Part shown: one piece after another, positions 1 through 11,889 of the stretch
How the letters are laid out: each line of letters opens with the position of its first letter
How positions within the stretch are numbered: position 1 is the stretch's first letter
Source of the DNA: Pholiota molesta
Lineage: Eukaryota; Basidiomycota; Agaricomycetes; Agaricales; Strophariaceae
Assembly (NCBI GenBank): GCA_014925825.1
Contig: JACGCK010000142.1
Span: 52,463-116,462 of the forward strand
Length of the DNA: 64,000 nucleotides
Direction: 5' to 3'
The notes under the pieces: model-generated
What the model was told of the DNA's origin: nothing
The model's database searches: none
What the model saw: the letters and a program-made list of their open reading frames with translations, nothing else
Program-made: the position numbers and the translations under genes

Positions 1-833
1 TGGGAGGCGCCCGCTGCAGCTGCGCGTGCGGCGCGCCTCGTTGGCTCCAGCGGGACCCAGCTCTTCGCCGCGTCCGCGCGCACACGGCACGGCTGTGTCG
101 CCCTGCGGAACGGCGCCTGGTGTACTCGACGCCGAAGACCGCGCCGCGGGGCACGGTGAGCCGTAGTAGCGCACATATTTAGAACGGCGGGGAGTTCTTT
201 CTACGGTATGCATGCTTCGAGTTCGCGGCTCCGGGATGTCCGACGCGCTTGCGCGCTAGCCCTCCAGGGCATAACGCCGCGGTCTGTGTAACTATTTCAG
301 GTCGTCCATATTCGATCCGATCTTGAGGGCCGATGGGATGGGTGGGCGGCAGTCACACATGGCGCGGGTTACACGCTGTCCCTCGTCTATACACCATGTA
401 CCTGTATTCCACTCCAAATGCTATTTACGTGGATCCTCAGATCTTGACTGAAAGGCATATTGGTCTCGGGGTGTTGAACATGTATATCTATAGCTTAGCT
501 TTCGCTCACCGTCGACGTCGCATGCCACGTCAACACACCAACAACTTCAAGGGCATTGTGCTCTCTCTTCTCTTCCAGCTTGGTGGATACTTGATGACAT
601 CCTACTCACAGCCTCTACACTACATACATTGAATCGAATGATAATGATAATCATTGTCGAAAGTTGAACCGTAGGTAAAGTGTATGTGTCCAATAATAAA
701 CCGCGCCTTCCCAGGCGTGAAAACATGTTAAACAGACATCCGTTATGGAACAGCCTCATGGCTGTTGCAATTACAACTCTGGGACGCCTTGCGGCGCTGA
801 AGTGAGGCGTCCTCCGGGCGTCCTGCATGACCG
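1..833. repeat. 5' flank of NLR copy 1, inverted duplicate of 37.0-37.6 kb
   Basis: No gene is recognised here. From about 210 onward the sequence reappears, reverse-complemented and closely similar, at about 37,590-37,004, upstream of NLR copy 4. The shared block includes the stretch around 330-630, which is open in one frame in both copies but diverges after a frameshift and shows no domain. The duplicated cassette therefore includes at least 700 bp upstream of the NLR start. Positions 1-170 are GC-rich and I see nothing identifiable in them. Confidence 0.65.
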
Positions 834-841
834 TATAAACT
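834..841 (+). promoter_or_regulatory. TATA-type core promoter of NLR copy 1
   Basis: TATAAACT lies 76 bp upstream of the ATG at 910. The same octamer is found 65-77 bp upstream of the ATG in NLR copies 2, 3 and 4, although much of the surrounding flank has diverged in copy 3. That conservation is the reason for calling it a promoter element. No transcript data are available. Confidence 0.55.
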
Positions 842-909
842 CATATTACTCCCATCACTTTCTCCGTCCACGTCCTACGCAATCACCCACTACACATAAT
901 CCAAATTCA

Positions 910-3671
910 ATGGACCTCGCTAGGAAATTCGTTCACAAAACGAAAGCAATATTCAGACGGGGGCCTGGAAGTCTATTAGAGAACAATATTTCGGTGAGTC
1001 TTTTTATCGGCAGGGTTCCACGAGAGGACACGTATTGACGCCAAAATTATAGCAGCCTGATGTGCCGGTTGCGCCTGCTCCGCCTCTAGAGAGCCGAACC
1101 CATGCCAGTCAGCCTGATTCCCTCGAAGAGAGAAATGGGAGAGGTGGCCAAACCACGCGGGATGGGGTGAGTAGAGCACATAAAGACAAGATAAATTGAC
1201 TGATGCCAGATTTGAAGCGTCCAAAGAGGGGAGGCAATAGTGCACCGGTGAGTTTGTATTGTACACATTTCCGTTAACTAAATCAAATGTTCATAGCCAG
1301 CATTTGTACGCTCAGATCGAGAGCGTATTGTTGGTGAAATAGAGCACACGGTACCGAACGATATGTTGGGAGCGCCAGACCTTGAAGTGAGCTTATATGA
1401 CTCGAACGTTGGTGCGACTGACTCTGACAATTCTTCAGCGTAAAAGTACAAATAGGCAAGAACCAAGTGATTCGAAAGATGTTGGAGATGTTGACAGTAG
1501 TGAGAGGCTCCCCGAGATTCGGGCTATCGATGTGAGTCCCAAGTGCGCAAGAGAACGATCCAACCTCACACGTGAACCACACAGCCAAGCACCTCCGACC
1601 ATCTTGATCATCGCGCAGGGGTGCATCACGCAACAGCCAGTAACAGTCAGGATGTAAGTCTGAAATCAGGAGAAACTATGCCATTTACTAAAGCCAGAAC
1701 TGATAGCCAGAGCTGCATGTTTCGTCGGGACGGCCACCAATGGTCCACTCTCTATCTGAACCCATGAGGTTTGACAACATAAATCATAGCGCCATTTCAA
1801 TTGGGGGAGGAAAAATCGACCTCAGTACTACTTCATTCAATGGTGGTACTCACTATCACAATCCGAGCGAGCGGATAAGACGTATGTGATCTTTGAAAAG
1901 GAAACTGGGCATTCTCTGATCATATTTTTAATATTATCAGCTGGACTCAAGGTCCTACAAAAGCGTGTCGCTACCGCTGCATTCCATAGCTCCGTTCATC
2001 GCGTCGATCCTCCCAGATGCCACCCAGAGACCCGTGTAGCCATCCAGCAGCAGATCTACGACTGGGTCCTTATGGATCTCCTCGTCCGCCAAATGTGGAT
2101 CATGTGGATGCATGGCGCCGCTGGAGCTGGGAAATCCGCGATTATGCAGTCTATTGCAGAGCTCTGTGAGAAAGCCCGAATCCCGCTCGCCAGCTTTTTC
2201 TTCTTTCGCGCAGATCCTACTCGAAATTCTATGGCGCCCTTCATTGCGACGCTCGTCTATCAACTCATCCAGAAGATTCCTCAGATCCGGGAGGAAATCT
2301 TCACGATTATCGAGAACAATCCACTCATTCTCGAAGAATCACTGGAATCTCAGCTCCAAAAGCTCATTATCCAGCCTCTTCTCCAGCTTCAGCCGCATTT
2401 CAAGTGTTATTTTGTCGTCATGATCGATGGGCTCGACGAATGTCTCGACCGCGCTCATCAAGCTGACCTTATCAAGCTACTTGGCACCGTTTCTCGCTCC
2501 AGGACGATCCCGGTTGTATTTCTTGTCGCTAGCCGTCGTGAGCCTCAAATCGAGGCAGCATTCGCCCGCAAGGACGTTTCGGATCTTGTTCTGACACTCC
2601 CGCTCGACAATTCTGATATCGAGCAAACCTCAGACGACATCCGACGCTTCGTTGTTGACAAATTCCGTGAAATCACGGAGACTCATTTGCTCAGACGCTA
2701 CCTCCCGAACAACTGGCCCCTGCTTCATCTGTAGAGGATATTGTATCAAAGTCATCCGGCCAATTTATCTTCGCATCCGTCGTGATCAACCATCTATCAT
2801 CCCCACGCACCAATCCGGCTCGTCAACTGGAAGTCATCCGCGGTATACGTTTACGAGATCCATCTTCGCAGAATCCATTCGCACATCTGGATGCACTCTA
2901 TCAACATATTTTCTCACAGGTTGAACCCATTGAAGTGCTCGGCAAAGTTCGCGAGATTATTGCGTTTATAATTGCTTGCAATCTCACTGAGATCGAAGAG
3001 ATCCAGCGTGACTTTCTGCTTGATGATGGCGAATTAGATGTCCTTTTCTCTGATCTGACGGCTGTCATCCAATGCGAGCCCCCACCGAGTCGTATCCTGA
3101 CCTGAAATTCCTCCATGCATCACTCCCTGACTTCCTCGTTGACAAAAACCGTTCTGAACAATATTACATCGACCTCGATGAATACAGGACAAAGCTATTA
3201 TGCAAGTTCCTCGAGAGGCGTCCTCCAATATTGGATCCGCTCTGGTCGGGCGATGATTTGCATGCTGCGAAAGCCCGCGAATGGAGCCGTTTGGAGGCGA
3301 TTGTAAATCTTCTTATAGGGGCAAAAGCATCAAAGCAACTTCATAGTGCATTCATGAATTTCAATTGCACATTCTACAGCCAAACTTTTTTTCAAGACGA
3401 CTGGTATACTCATGGGCACAATATCCTTCAACGCTTGAAACAACTGGTACGCACCACAAGCCATACCTGTACTCCGCATACTGATGCTGTCCTATCACAG
3501 GATCTCAGTGACCAGGGTGAAGCATATCGCCATGTCTTCGACATATTTGCTGCAGAGTATGCGAAGTATACGTACTGGCCCTCGCTCCATGACAATACCA
3601 AGCAACGGTTAGAACAGATGTACCCTGACCTCGTGGCCCGTCTCAAGCAAATTCAGGTGCAGGTAAAATAG
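910..3671 (+). pseudogene. NACHT NLR-like gene, copy 1, with two single-base deletions
   Basis: Nine-exon model: 910-993, 1053-1166, 1218-1247, 1297-1386, 1439-1531, 1585-1653, 1707-1881, 1941-3446, 3501-3671. Family members are STAND NTPases, used in fungi for non-self sensing and regulated cell death. The protein starts MDLARKFVHKTKAIF. It then has a Ser/Asp-rich linker, a Gly-rich motif (AISIGGG) and a NACHT domain with Walker A GAAGAGKS (about residues 277-284), Walker B VVMIDGLDEC and sensor FLVASRREPQIE. A C-terminal region without WD40, ankyrin or TPR repeats follows. Two frame breaks lie in exon 8. Compared with copies 3-5, one C is missing from a C run near 2718 (within W-P-P-A-S-S) and one near 3083 (within C-E-P-P-T). 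Restoring both lengths gives an exact phase match to the last exon, so the breaks are real frameshifts or two assembly errors in C runs. A GTG-initiated reading from 1886 begins inside intron 7 and should not be used as the start. Confidence 0.8.
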
Positions 3672-4400
3672 GTTGTCGGCGTTTCCGCGAGCGCGCAACA
3701 ACAGTTGCAGTGCGCAGGCGCAAGGAGTTGTATGTAAATAGATCGAAAAACGTATTTTCGTCACCTGGGAATTCTTATCATATTCGTTGAACTTCGTCAA
3801 TAATCTGCTCAAATTCTAATGAAACGAATGGTCAGTCTATTCCTTCTTGAGTACTCATACAAGCAGAGCATTCCGGCATGTGCTCGAAGAAAGCGCACCT
3901 GTGCACATGCACACCCCATCCATCTCGACTCTTACCGTCTCTCACATACACCAATATACCATCGCGAATACTTGGCACAGAATGTTTCCTGATGGCTAGT
4001 TAATCGATTGGCCGCGAGAAGGACAATGGATCTTGTCAAACACATCGCGCAAGTTGTAACGCAAAGCTGAGGACCCTAACACGTCATTCAAAGATGGTAT
4101 AACAAGTCGTAAATTCATATACAATACCATTCAAAATTCGGACCCCAAGATTGCCCAAGACACTCGCATCTTAGCTTTGCATAGCTTCGCGCGGGCCAGC
4201 ACAAGGTTCGGTGGTGGCAAGAATATTATATGCATTGAAAATTAAGGCTCGAAGAAAGAGTACACAAGTATAATTCGATGCCACACATACACCTTGAGCT
4301 GGAACTATATGGGAGATCCAGTACGCTATTGAAGCCTCGCACGAGCGACGGGGTGTCCCCACAAAGATCGCGAATAGCTAGCTATCGGGCCTGCATCAGA
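3672..4400. repeat. Conserved 3' flank of NLR copy 1
   Basis: No gene. The segment matches, in the same orientation relative to the NLR gene, the 3' flanks of copies 2 (7,138 downward), 3 (15,842 downward), 4 (34,276 downward) and 5 (43,105 downward). Landmarks are a short CA/TG-rich stretch about 300 bp downstream of the stop and, in copies 1, 2 and 4, a block reading 'gaggcttcaatag' and 'ccagctcaaggtgta' (here reversed, about 4290-4345). It belongs to the duplicated cassette. Confidence 0.6.
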
Positions 4401-5130
4401 AATGCCGAAGGGACATAGGGCCACTACTCACATGTGGAGTGATGTGCGTAGGTTCCCAATATTGAGGTCGGCCGGTGATTCGACTGGTCAAAAAGTAGCT
4501 GCTCTAGCTGGGAGAGATGGAAAGAACGTGGAAGGTTGGCGGAGTGTAGGGGGACGGAAGCCTTACATACAGCCGTGGGAGTATTTCCAGCATGCCGACT
4601 TCCCGACATTCGAACTCAACCGAACACACGCCTCACCTCCTCTCCCATGATCCCTACGCCAGCCTACGAACATCCGACTCGCTGGACACGCCGCTATCGA
4701 TATATATTTGCTACCACAGATATGGAAGCTTCAGCAACATCTTAGGTTTGTTGCAATGACCACCTCCCTTACCCCTGCCCACCTGATGTATATTTATAGT
4801 TATCCATGCTATGCAAGGGCAATTGCTGATTGCGTTGCGCTCCTTAGGTCGACTCCCCATCATGCTTAGCCTGCCCATCGACCAGTGTTCTATATCGGCG
4901 CCATTCCTGCTCACCACACCAGCGGCGCGTGTTTGAGTGCGTGTACATGTGAGTACCCTTCCCGCAGCCCGTGTACACCTATGTCCTTGCTCTGCAGTCA
5001 CCCTCGCTAACATGGTAGTCCCCTTCTAATAGCCATTCCCAAGCTCTCCGCATATACCCTGTGCAGGTCCCCTCCTATCTCCAGACGCTCCCAACTTCGC
5101 CCGTCATTCGAGGTGCGCTCCCATGGCCAA
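4401..5130. repeat. Degenerate dispersed repeat (relatives at 10.5-11.05, 22.0-22.4 and 26.0-26.15 kb)
   Basis: No convincing coding region. Around 4560-4760 the sequence is recognisably the reverse complement of about 11,020-10,850. Shorter relatives occur near 22,000-22,400 and 26,000-26,130. Similarity is patchy, as expected for an old interspersed duplication. No terminal repeats were found, so the element type is unknown. Confidence 0.45.
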
Positions 5131-5899
5131 GACCCCGTGCACGATGTGGAGGATAGTTAGAAAATGGGTTTTTGGTTAAGGTTCCTTTCCTTCGTCCCTT
5201 CCGCCCTTCCGCAACATACATGAGCTGATCTCCCCATCTTGACAGGATCGGTCCTTAACTTTCTCTCCTTGACACCTGAAATTTTCTCTTGCATCTCTCG
5301 CGCCGCGATGGCGGCTGGCGCCCTAACAAGCTAGCGTCTTCGCTCCCCGGCGCCGGTCCCGGCTCCAGTCACATTCTGACGAAGGGAATACTCAAGCGCC
5401 TCGAGTTCGGGAGTTTCGTGATTGCGAGTCCTTGAACTCGTATGAGTTCACGCGTGGCAAGCACACCCACTCCCGAGGTGTGTTTCGACCAGTCATAATC
5501 CATAGTAGCCTCACATGTCGCTCATGTCTTCCATTCCTCCACCTCTCTCGACAGACTGAATACCATTCCGAGCAGCCGGCCGCCATGCACCGATCCAGCG
5601 TGTATCTATTGCTTATCGCGTAAGCATTTTCCCCGTTCCCGTTCAGCGATGATTATGATTATTTACCTCATCCAGCCATGCACCACCGGTCCCAGCTCCC
5701 TCTCAACCAGCCCTTCCGACGACTGCCTGGATGTTATCGTTGATCCGTCAAGTTCCGACCCACGTCAAGCCAAGCGGCGTTCACCCATGCGTTATTTGGC
5801 TCGCAGCTCGGACTCACCCGGCTCGAGGAAACATGGTCAGGAAGTTCCCTCCAAGAATTCGATTTTGGAACAGACTGACTCACCATCACCGGCCTTCGT
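5131..5899. other. Intergenic stretch, nothing identified
   Basis: Only short open frames (under 95 codons) without recognisable domains. No RNA gene, terminal repeat or tandem array was seen. Confidence 0.5.
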
Positions 5900-7138
5900 T
5901 TCTCAAGAGGACGCTTCTCAAGAGGACTAGGGAGCGGTGATGCGCGAGTGGCGACGCACTGTCGCTGATATCGTTCTCTCCCCGTCTGCTCAGTTATCAC
6001 TCTGCGAATGCGCTACCTACCTCCGAGAATTTCTTCTCGTACGTTCGCGGTCATTCTGACATTACGATTCCCCGTTGTTACCCTATAACGTCGAATCTGC
6101 TCAATAGTTGGAGCTTGTATTCGCAGCGTGGAGTTGGAGGATGGTATATACTATATGCAACATGGGTAAGTGTGCATATATCCTTCTTCTTCAGCGCGCT
6201 ATAGCTTCACCATTCATGGTGTTTTACTAGCCCAGGTGCTCCAGCAACCTATCGGCTTCGATCCTATCCCACCCTCTCGTCTACCCTGCGAGATCCTGCT
6301 CCCTTGCGCGCCACCGCCTGAAGACTTCCTACTGCCCTTCGCGGGTCTTGCGGGGGAATCGCGACTCACATCAATATCGTCTCCACCATTGCGTACACGG
6401 CCCAAGGCTTCGTTCTGCCCCTTTCGCGTAGCCTCCCCATTGTGGCATCGCCATTTTCCACCGCACGAATGTGAGTATTGGCCCTGCGTTTCCTCGGTAT
6501 CTCTGACGCAGGCCCGATAGCTAGCTAATTGCGATCTTGTGAGGCTTCAATAGATTATTGGATCCTCCCTATCGTTCCAGCTCAAGGTGTACACGTGGCG
6601 TTGAAATCTAGTTGTGTACTCTTTCTTCGAGCCTAATACATATAATATTACTGCTACCGTCGAACCTTTTGTTGGCCTGTGCGAAGCAAAGCGAAGTTGA
6701 GAGGCGACTGTCTTGGGACCTGAATTTTGGGTATTGCATTACAAATTTCCAACTTGATACACATATATGATACCCTCTTCGTACGACAGCGTTAGGGTCC
6801 AAGATTAAATAAAGGTACTGGGCTCTGTGCAACAACTTACGCCACATGTTTGGTAACATCCACCGTCCTTCTCGCCGCCGATCGATACATTCTGTCGCCA
6901 AGTATTCGAGATGGTGTATTGGCATTTGTCTCTGAGACGTCGAGATGCATTGAGCGTGCATGTATGAGTACTCAAAAAGGAATAGACTGACCATTCATTT
7001 TATAATATTTCAAAGAACATGATATTAAGAATTAGCTATTAAGCCTCGGTAACGAAAAATATAATTGACAATCTACATATGACTTCTTGCGCCTGCGCAC
7101 TGCACCTGTTGTTGCGGGCTCGCGGAAACACCAACGCC
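5900..7138. repeat. 3' flank of NLR copy 2, direct duplicate of 32.8-34.27 kb
   Basis: Aligned by eye with 32,840-34,276 in the same orientation. Shared landmarks are 'gtcgctgatatc' (about 5963 and 32,870), 'gcctgaagacttcct' (about 6316 and 33,112) and 'ccagctcaaggtgta' (about 6578 and 33,836). The two blocks lie downstream of NLR copies 2 and 4, so the whole cassette (3' flank, gene, 5' flank) was duplicated. No gene is recognised inside. Confidence 0.6.
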
Positions 7139-9363
7139 TTAAGTTAGTTGCTCCAAAATTTGCTTGATACGATCCAAGAGGTCGGGAGATATTTGCTCTA
7201 TATATTGCCTGCCATCGGGAGTGAGCAAGGCCCAGTACTTCACATACTCTGCAGCCAATATGTCTACCACATGGTGATATGCTTCACCCTGGTCACTAAA
7301 ATCCTGTCATAAAATAGGCATCAGTATGTGGAGTACAAATCCGGCTTGTGGTGCGTACCAGTTGTTTCAAGTATGCAAGGATATCGGGGCCAACCACATA
7401 CCAGGTGCCTTCAAAAAACGTTCTGCTATAGAATGTGCAATTGAAGTTCATCAATGCGATACAAAGTCGCTCTGATCCTTTTTTTTCCCCGGCAAGGAGC
7501 TGTCGGATCGCCCGCAAACGGGTCAATTCCCGGTCCATCAGAGCCTCCAAATCATCACCGGACCAGAGCGGATCCAATATGGGAAGATGCCTCTCGAGCA
7601 ACCTGCATAACAGTTTTGTCCTGTATTCATCAAGGTCAATGTGATATTGGTCAGAACGGGTTTTGTCGATGAGGAAGTCGGGGAGTGATGCATGGAGGAA
7701 TTTCAGCTCAGCAGGCTTGTCGGTTGGGGGCTCGCATAGGATAATGGCTGTCAGATCAGTGAAAAGGACATCTAGCTCGCCAGGCTCAAGCAGAAAAGCA
7801 GTCGGAATAAGCATCATATCGCTGTATCCGTTAATCACATATGCAATAATCTCGCGAACCTTTTCAAGCACTTCAACGGGTTCAACCTGCGAGAAAATAT
7901 GTTGATAAAGCGCATCAAGATGGGCGAATGGATTCTGCGAAGATGGATCGCGCAAACGGATACCGCGGATGACTTCGAGTTGACGAGCTGGATTGGAGCG
8001 TGGGGATGACAGGTAGTTGATCACGACGGATGCGAAGATAAATTGACCAGACGACTTGTCTACGATCTCCTCGAGAGATGAAGCTGGGGGCCAATTGATC
8101 GGGAGGTAGTGTTTGAGTCGATGATTCTGCTTGATCTCGCCGAATTTGTCGACAAGGAAGCGTCGAATGTCGTCTGAGGTTTGTTCAATATCTGAGTTGT
8201 CCATTACGATCCAGTCGTAGATCTGCTTCTGGATCGCCACGCGCGTGTTGGGGTGGCATCTCGGAGGGTCGACACGCTGGGCAGAGTTATGGAATGCAGA
8301 GGTCGCGACGCGCTTTTGTAAAAGCTTGAGTCCTGCTAAAAATATTAAAGCTACGATGAGAACAAGCCCTCTTTCGTTATCAAAGGGCACGTACGTCTTA
8401 TCCGTTCGCTCGGATTGTGCTGATGAATACCACTGCTGAGCGAAGTATTGCTGACGTTGACTGGGCCACTCCCCAAGGAAATGCCGCTATGCTTTATGTT
8501 GTCAAATGTCGTGAATTCAGATAGATAACGGCCAATTAAATTTGGTGGGCCCAACGGGACATCTGGCTCTCCCTATTATTTTTGGCTTTAGTAAATGTCA
8601 TATTTTCTTTTGAATTGAGACTTACGTGCTGATTGTTACCGGCAGCGTGATGATCAAGATGGTCGGAGATGCTTGGCTGTATGGTTCGTGTATAAGGCTG
8701 GTTTGTTCTCTTGTGCACTTTGGACTCACATCGATAACCCGAACCTCAGGGACCCTCACAGTACCAGTTTCGACATCTTGAAATTTACTGGGGTCTTGCG
8801 TATTTGTGCTTTGACGCTGCAGGGCTTTCAGAGTTAGTGCGCCCAATTTCGAGACTTATACGTTTGGCCAGCTCACTTCGAGGTCTGGCGCTCCCAAGAT
8901 ATCGTTCGATGCCGCATGCTCTGTTTCACCAATAATTTGCTCTCGATCTGAGCGTTCAGGTGCTGGCTATTAACGTTTGATTTAGCCAACGGTAATTATG
9001 TTCAATACTGTAACGGACTCACTGGTGCAGTATTGTCTCCCCTTCCCAAACGCTTCAATCTGGCATTAGTCAATTTATCTCGTCTCTATTCGGTCTACTT
9101 ACCTCGTCCCCCGCTGGTTCGCTACCTTTACCGTTTCTCTCTTCAATGGAATCAGGCCGCCTGGCATGGGCTCGGCCCTCTAGAGGCGCAGCAAGTGCGA
9201 TCTGCACATCAGGCTGCCATACTTTCTGCATCAATACGAGTCCTCTACAAATCCTGGAACCCTTCTGATAAAAACTTACCGAAATGTTCCTCCTGAATAT
9301 ATGTATGGACACCCATCTGAATATTCCTTTCGTTTTGTGAACGAATTTCCTAGCGAGCCCCAT
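7139..9363 (-). CDS. NLR-family protein lacking the NACHT ATPase core, copy 2
   Basis: Nine exons: 9363-9280, 9213-9103, 9052-9023, 8966-8877, 8816-8730, 8676-8626, 8572-8395, 8335-7359, 7303-7139. The spliced frame is open for 590 aa. It begins MGLARKFVHKTKGIF, has the Gly-rich motif SGISLGSGPVNV and the conserved pre-NACHT segment (PPRCHPNTRVAIQ). At about residue 256 it jumps from IYDWIVMD directly to NSDIEQTSDD. In copy 3, 177 residues lie between these points, including Walker A, Walker B and the sensor. The deletion keeps frame and the rest of the C-terminus is intact. The last intron (7358-7304) is 55 nt, so reading through it would shift the frame; only splicing restores the conserved end (DFSDQGEAY...). 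The product cannot bind nucleotide as a STAND protein does. It might act as a decoy or dominant partner, or be a decaying copy. The start is the ATG that aligns with copies 1 and 4. Confidence 0.75.
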
Positions 9364-9420
9364 CGAATCTAGCTATGTGTAGTGGGCGATTGCGTAGGAC
9401 GTGGCGAGAAAAGGGGTGGA

Positions 9421-9428
9421 AGTTTATA
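9421..9428 (-). promoter_or_regulatory. TATA-type core promoter of NLR copy 2
   Basis: TATAAACT on the minus strand, about 65 bp upstream of the ATG at 9363. It matches the conserved octamer of copies 1, 3 and 4. Confidence 0.5.
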
Positions 9429-10055
9429 TGGCATTGCAACCCACCTCACTTCAGCGCCGCAAGGCGTCTCAGAACTCCAATCGCAGTAGCCATGATTCAG
9501 AGGCTGTTCCACACTGGATTCATCTAGAATTAATTGACATGTGTTTTTATTAAATACATTCACTTTGCCTATGGTCCAACTTTCGACGATCGTTCGACTC
9601 GATGTATGTAGTGTACAGCCTATTTGTAATCGAGTGAACACCGATTCAGAGCGAAAAGAGAGGAGAGGTGGATGCCGTTGTCGACGTTGAAGTGCAAGCG
9701 AGGTCGACGCAGAGCAATAGATAACGCTGAGCTGCGTATGTAACAAATGTTCCATGGCCCGAGACCAATGAAGCGACGAACGCCCCAGCCTTGCTCCTGG
9801 CATCACGCAAACCATGCTCTCTGACCATGCCCAGGCTGTCTGTGCCATCGCACCCACCTCGCACAGCCCGGGATGCGTCAGAGCCACCACAGACTCTTTT
9901 ATTGCCCACATGCCATCGCCTCGCCGTATCCGTTTCTCTGGAAAACCCTTTCACGCACGGCTCGAGGCACGTGAATTGTATTTGGAGTGAAGTATGGATA
10001 CATGGTGTGTAGACGAGGCACGGCGCACAACCCGCGCCATGCGCAGCACTACCGC
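9429..10055. other. 5' flank of NLR copy 2
   Basis: The first roughly 80 bp (the reverse complement contains 'cgccttgcggcgctgaagtgagg') match the flank of copy 1. Beyond that I see no gene and no clear repeat. A 180-codon frame spanning 9369-9911 has no domain and overlaps the promoter, so it is not called. Confidence 0.4.
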
Positions 10056-10510
10056 CCAGCCCATCCGATCCCATCTGGCCCCACAGGAGCAAGCGCCTCA
10101 GGGATCCCGCGGCTGCCGTTCGCATGGGCTGCGCGCGGGGATGTGGCGTGGAGCAGGTCCCGCTGGATGAGCTGTAGCGGGCGGGCGCCGTGCATGAGTC
10201 GCGGATGTCGATACGCCGCCCACAATGCGGGACCGAGAAGGGGAGCGAAGAGGGCCTTGAGATGGTCCAACAGGTGGGATGGGCGCTAGAGGAGGCAGAA
10301 GGCACATACTCACTCACATGTGCGATAAGGACTACCTGTTACGCTGGGTCTTTGCGACGTGTCTTGTTAATGTGGGTGACAATGTCGTTTGATATGTCGT
10401 AGTCGTTGAGCTGCTGGTAATGCGGGAATGATAGCATGAGGTGGCGACGATGCGGAGAGTGCGGTCTGTGAGCTGAAGGCATTCCGTCAATTATAATTTA
10501 TAACAGTGGA
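10056..10510. repeat. Direct repeat unit a (partner 11,470-11,880)
   Basis: About 420 bp is repeated in the same orientation roughly 1.4 kb downstream. Both copies share 'gagatggt', 'gatgggcgcta', 'acgtgtc', 'aatgtcgttt' and 'ggtgagctgaag'-type blocks in the same order. Low-level divergence indicates an old duplication. No coding function is visible. Confidence 0.6.
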
Positions 10511-11046
10511 GTACGAGTTTGAAGCTTACGACGATGAGCATTTTTGCTAGGAAACGATCGCAGATCCGTGCCTGAGATCGTGTGTTCTTGTGCTGGCATG
10601 TAATGATGATAAGCGTTGTATACGTTGGACAAGGGAATGGGTGGCATTGGCCAACGGATGAGCGCTTCAGCTTCTGTATGTTGCGGAAAAACGGAAGGGA
10701 GGGAGGGACGAAGTGAAGAGACACTAACCAATGCACGGGGTCTTGGCCATTGGCATTGGTAGTGTACATCGAATGATGGGCGAATTTAGGAACGTCTGGA
10801 GATAGGAGGGATTGCACAAGGGCAGGGATAAGGGAGGTGGCCATTGCAACATTACATACCTATCACGATATTGCTGAAGCCTCCATACGTGTGGTAGCAA
10901 AGATAGCGGCGTGTCCAGCGAGTCGGATGTTCGTAGGCTGACGTAGGGGTCATGGGAGAGGAAGCGAGGCGTGTGTTGAGTTCGAATCCCTGGAGGACGG
11001 CGTGTTGGAAATACTCCCACGGCTGGTTTGCCGCAGGGGACGCAGA
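10511..11046. repeat. Dispersed repeat related to 4.4-5.1 and 22.0-22.4 kb
   Basis: Blocks such as 'cttctgtatgttgcgg' followed by 'gacactaaccaatg' occur here (about 10,670-10,733) and at about 21,993-22,047. The 10,850-11,020 part matches 4,560-4,760 in inverse orientation. No gene is recognised. Confidence 0.5.
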
Positions 11047-11465
11047 CTCAATGAAGTATTGCTAACATTGACTGGGCCGCTCCCAATCGAAATGCCGCTA
11101 TGCTTTATGTTGTCGAAGTTCATGGATTCGGATAGTGAATAACCCGTGGTTGGCCGTCCCGGAGGAACATGTAGCTGCTCCTAGTATTCCTGGATTAAAC
11201 AATTGGCATCGTCTCTCTACATTTAGACTTACGTCTTGATTGTTTCCGGCTGCTGCGCGATGTAAACTTGCGCGATGATCAAGATGGTCAGAGGTGGTTG
11301 GCTGTGTGGTTCGCATGTGAGACTGGATCGTTCTCTTGTGCACTTCGGACTTACGTCGATAGTCGGAATCTCGGGGACCCTCTCACCACTGTCGACATCT
11401 TTAAAATCTCGCCTATCACTTGGTTCTCGCCTACTTGTACTTTGACGCTGAAGAGTTTTCAGAGT
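11047..11465 (-). pseudogene. Solo 5' fragment of an NLR gene (relic)
   Basis: On the minus strand this matches exons 5, 6 and most of exon 7 of NLR copies 1, 2 and 4. Exon 5 starts at about 11,447 (RQSTSRREPSD...), and the following exon (PTTSDHLDHRA...) is bounded by the same splice signals. The Gly-rich motif exon reads SGISIGSGPVNVSNTSLSL before it breaks at about 11,047. Exons 1-4, the NACHT domain and the 3' half are absent. Both edges run abruptly into unrelated repeats, so this is a truncated duplicate. Confidence 0.75.
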
Positions 11466-11469
11466 CAGT

Positions 11470-11880
11470 CGCACTGGGCCCCGATGGGTTGGCCAAGACG
11501 GGTGTGCGGCGGGATGAGCTGTAGCGCGTGCCAGCCGTGCATGAAGCGCGGGTTTTGATACACCGCCACGATCGGGGCCGAGAAGGGGAGCTGTGAGAGC
11601 TTTGAGATGGTGCAAGAGGTGAGATGGGCGCTAAAGGAGGTAGGTACTCACTCTGCGCCTGCATGTGCGATAATGACTCCCTGCTCCTCCGTTACGCGGG
11701 CACATTGCGACGTGTCCTGACACTGTGCGTGATAATGTCGTTTGGCGCGTCGTGGTTGTTGAGGTGCTGGTGGTGCCGGAATGACAGGACGAGGTGGTGG
11801 GGATGTGGAGAGACGTGCGGTCGGTGAGCTGAAGGGATTGCGTCAATATTATATAACAGACTAGACGCACGCGGTATTGC
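11470..11880. repeat. Direct repeat unit b (partner 10,056-10,510)
   Basis: Second copy of the roughly 420-bp direct repeat described at 10,056. It abuts the broken 5' edge of the solo NLR fragment. That suggests the repeat and the fragment were moved together or that the junction is a recombination point. Confidence 0.6.
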
Positions 11881-11889
11881 GACGAACAG

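Noticed and set aside
1886..1940. GTG-initiated N-terminus of NLR copy 1
   Set aside because: The stretch is the last 5' intron (GTATGT...ATCAG). The same position is an intron in copies 2, 3 and 4.
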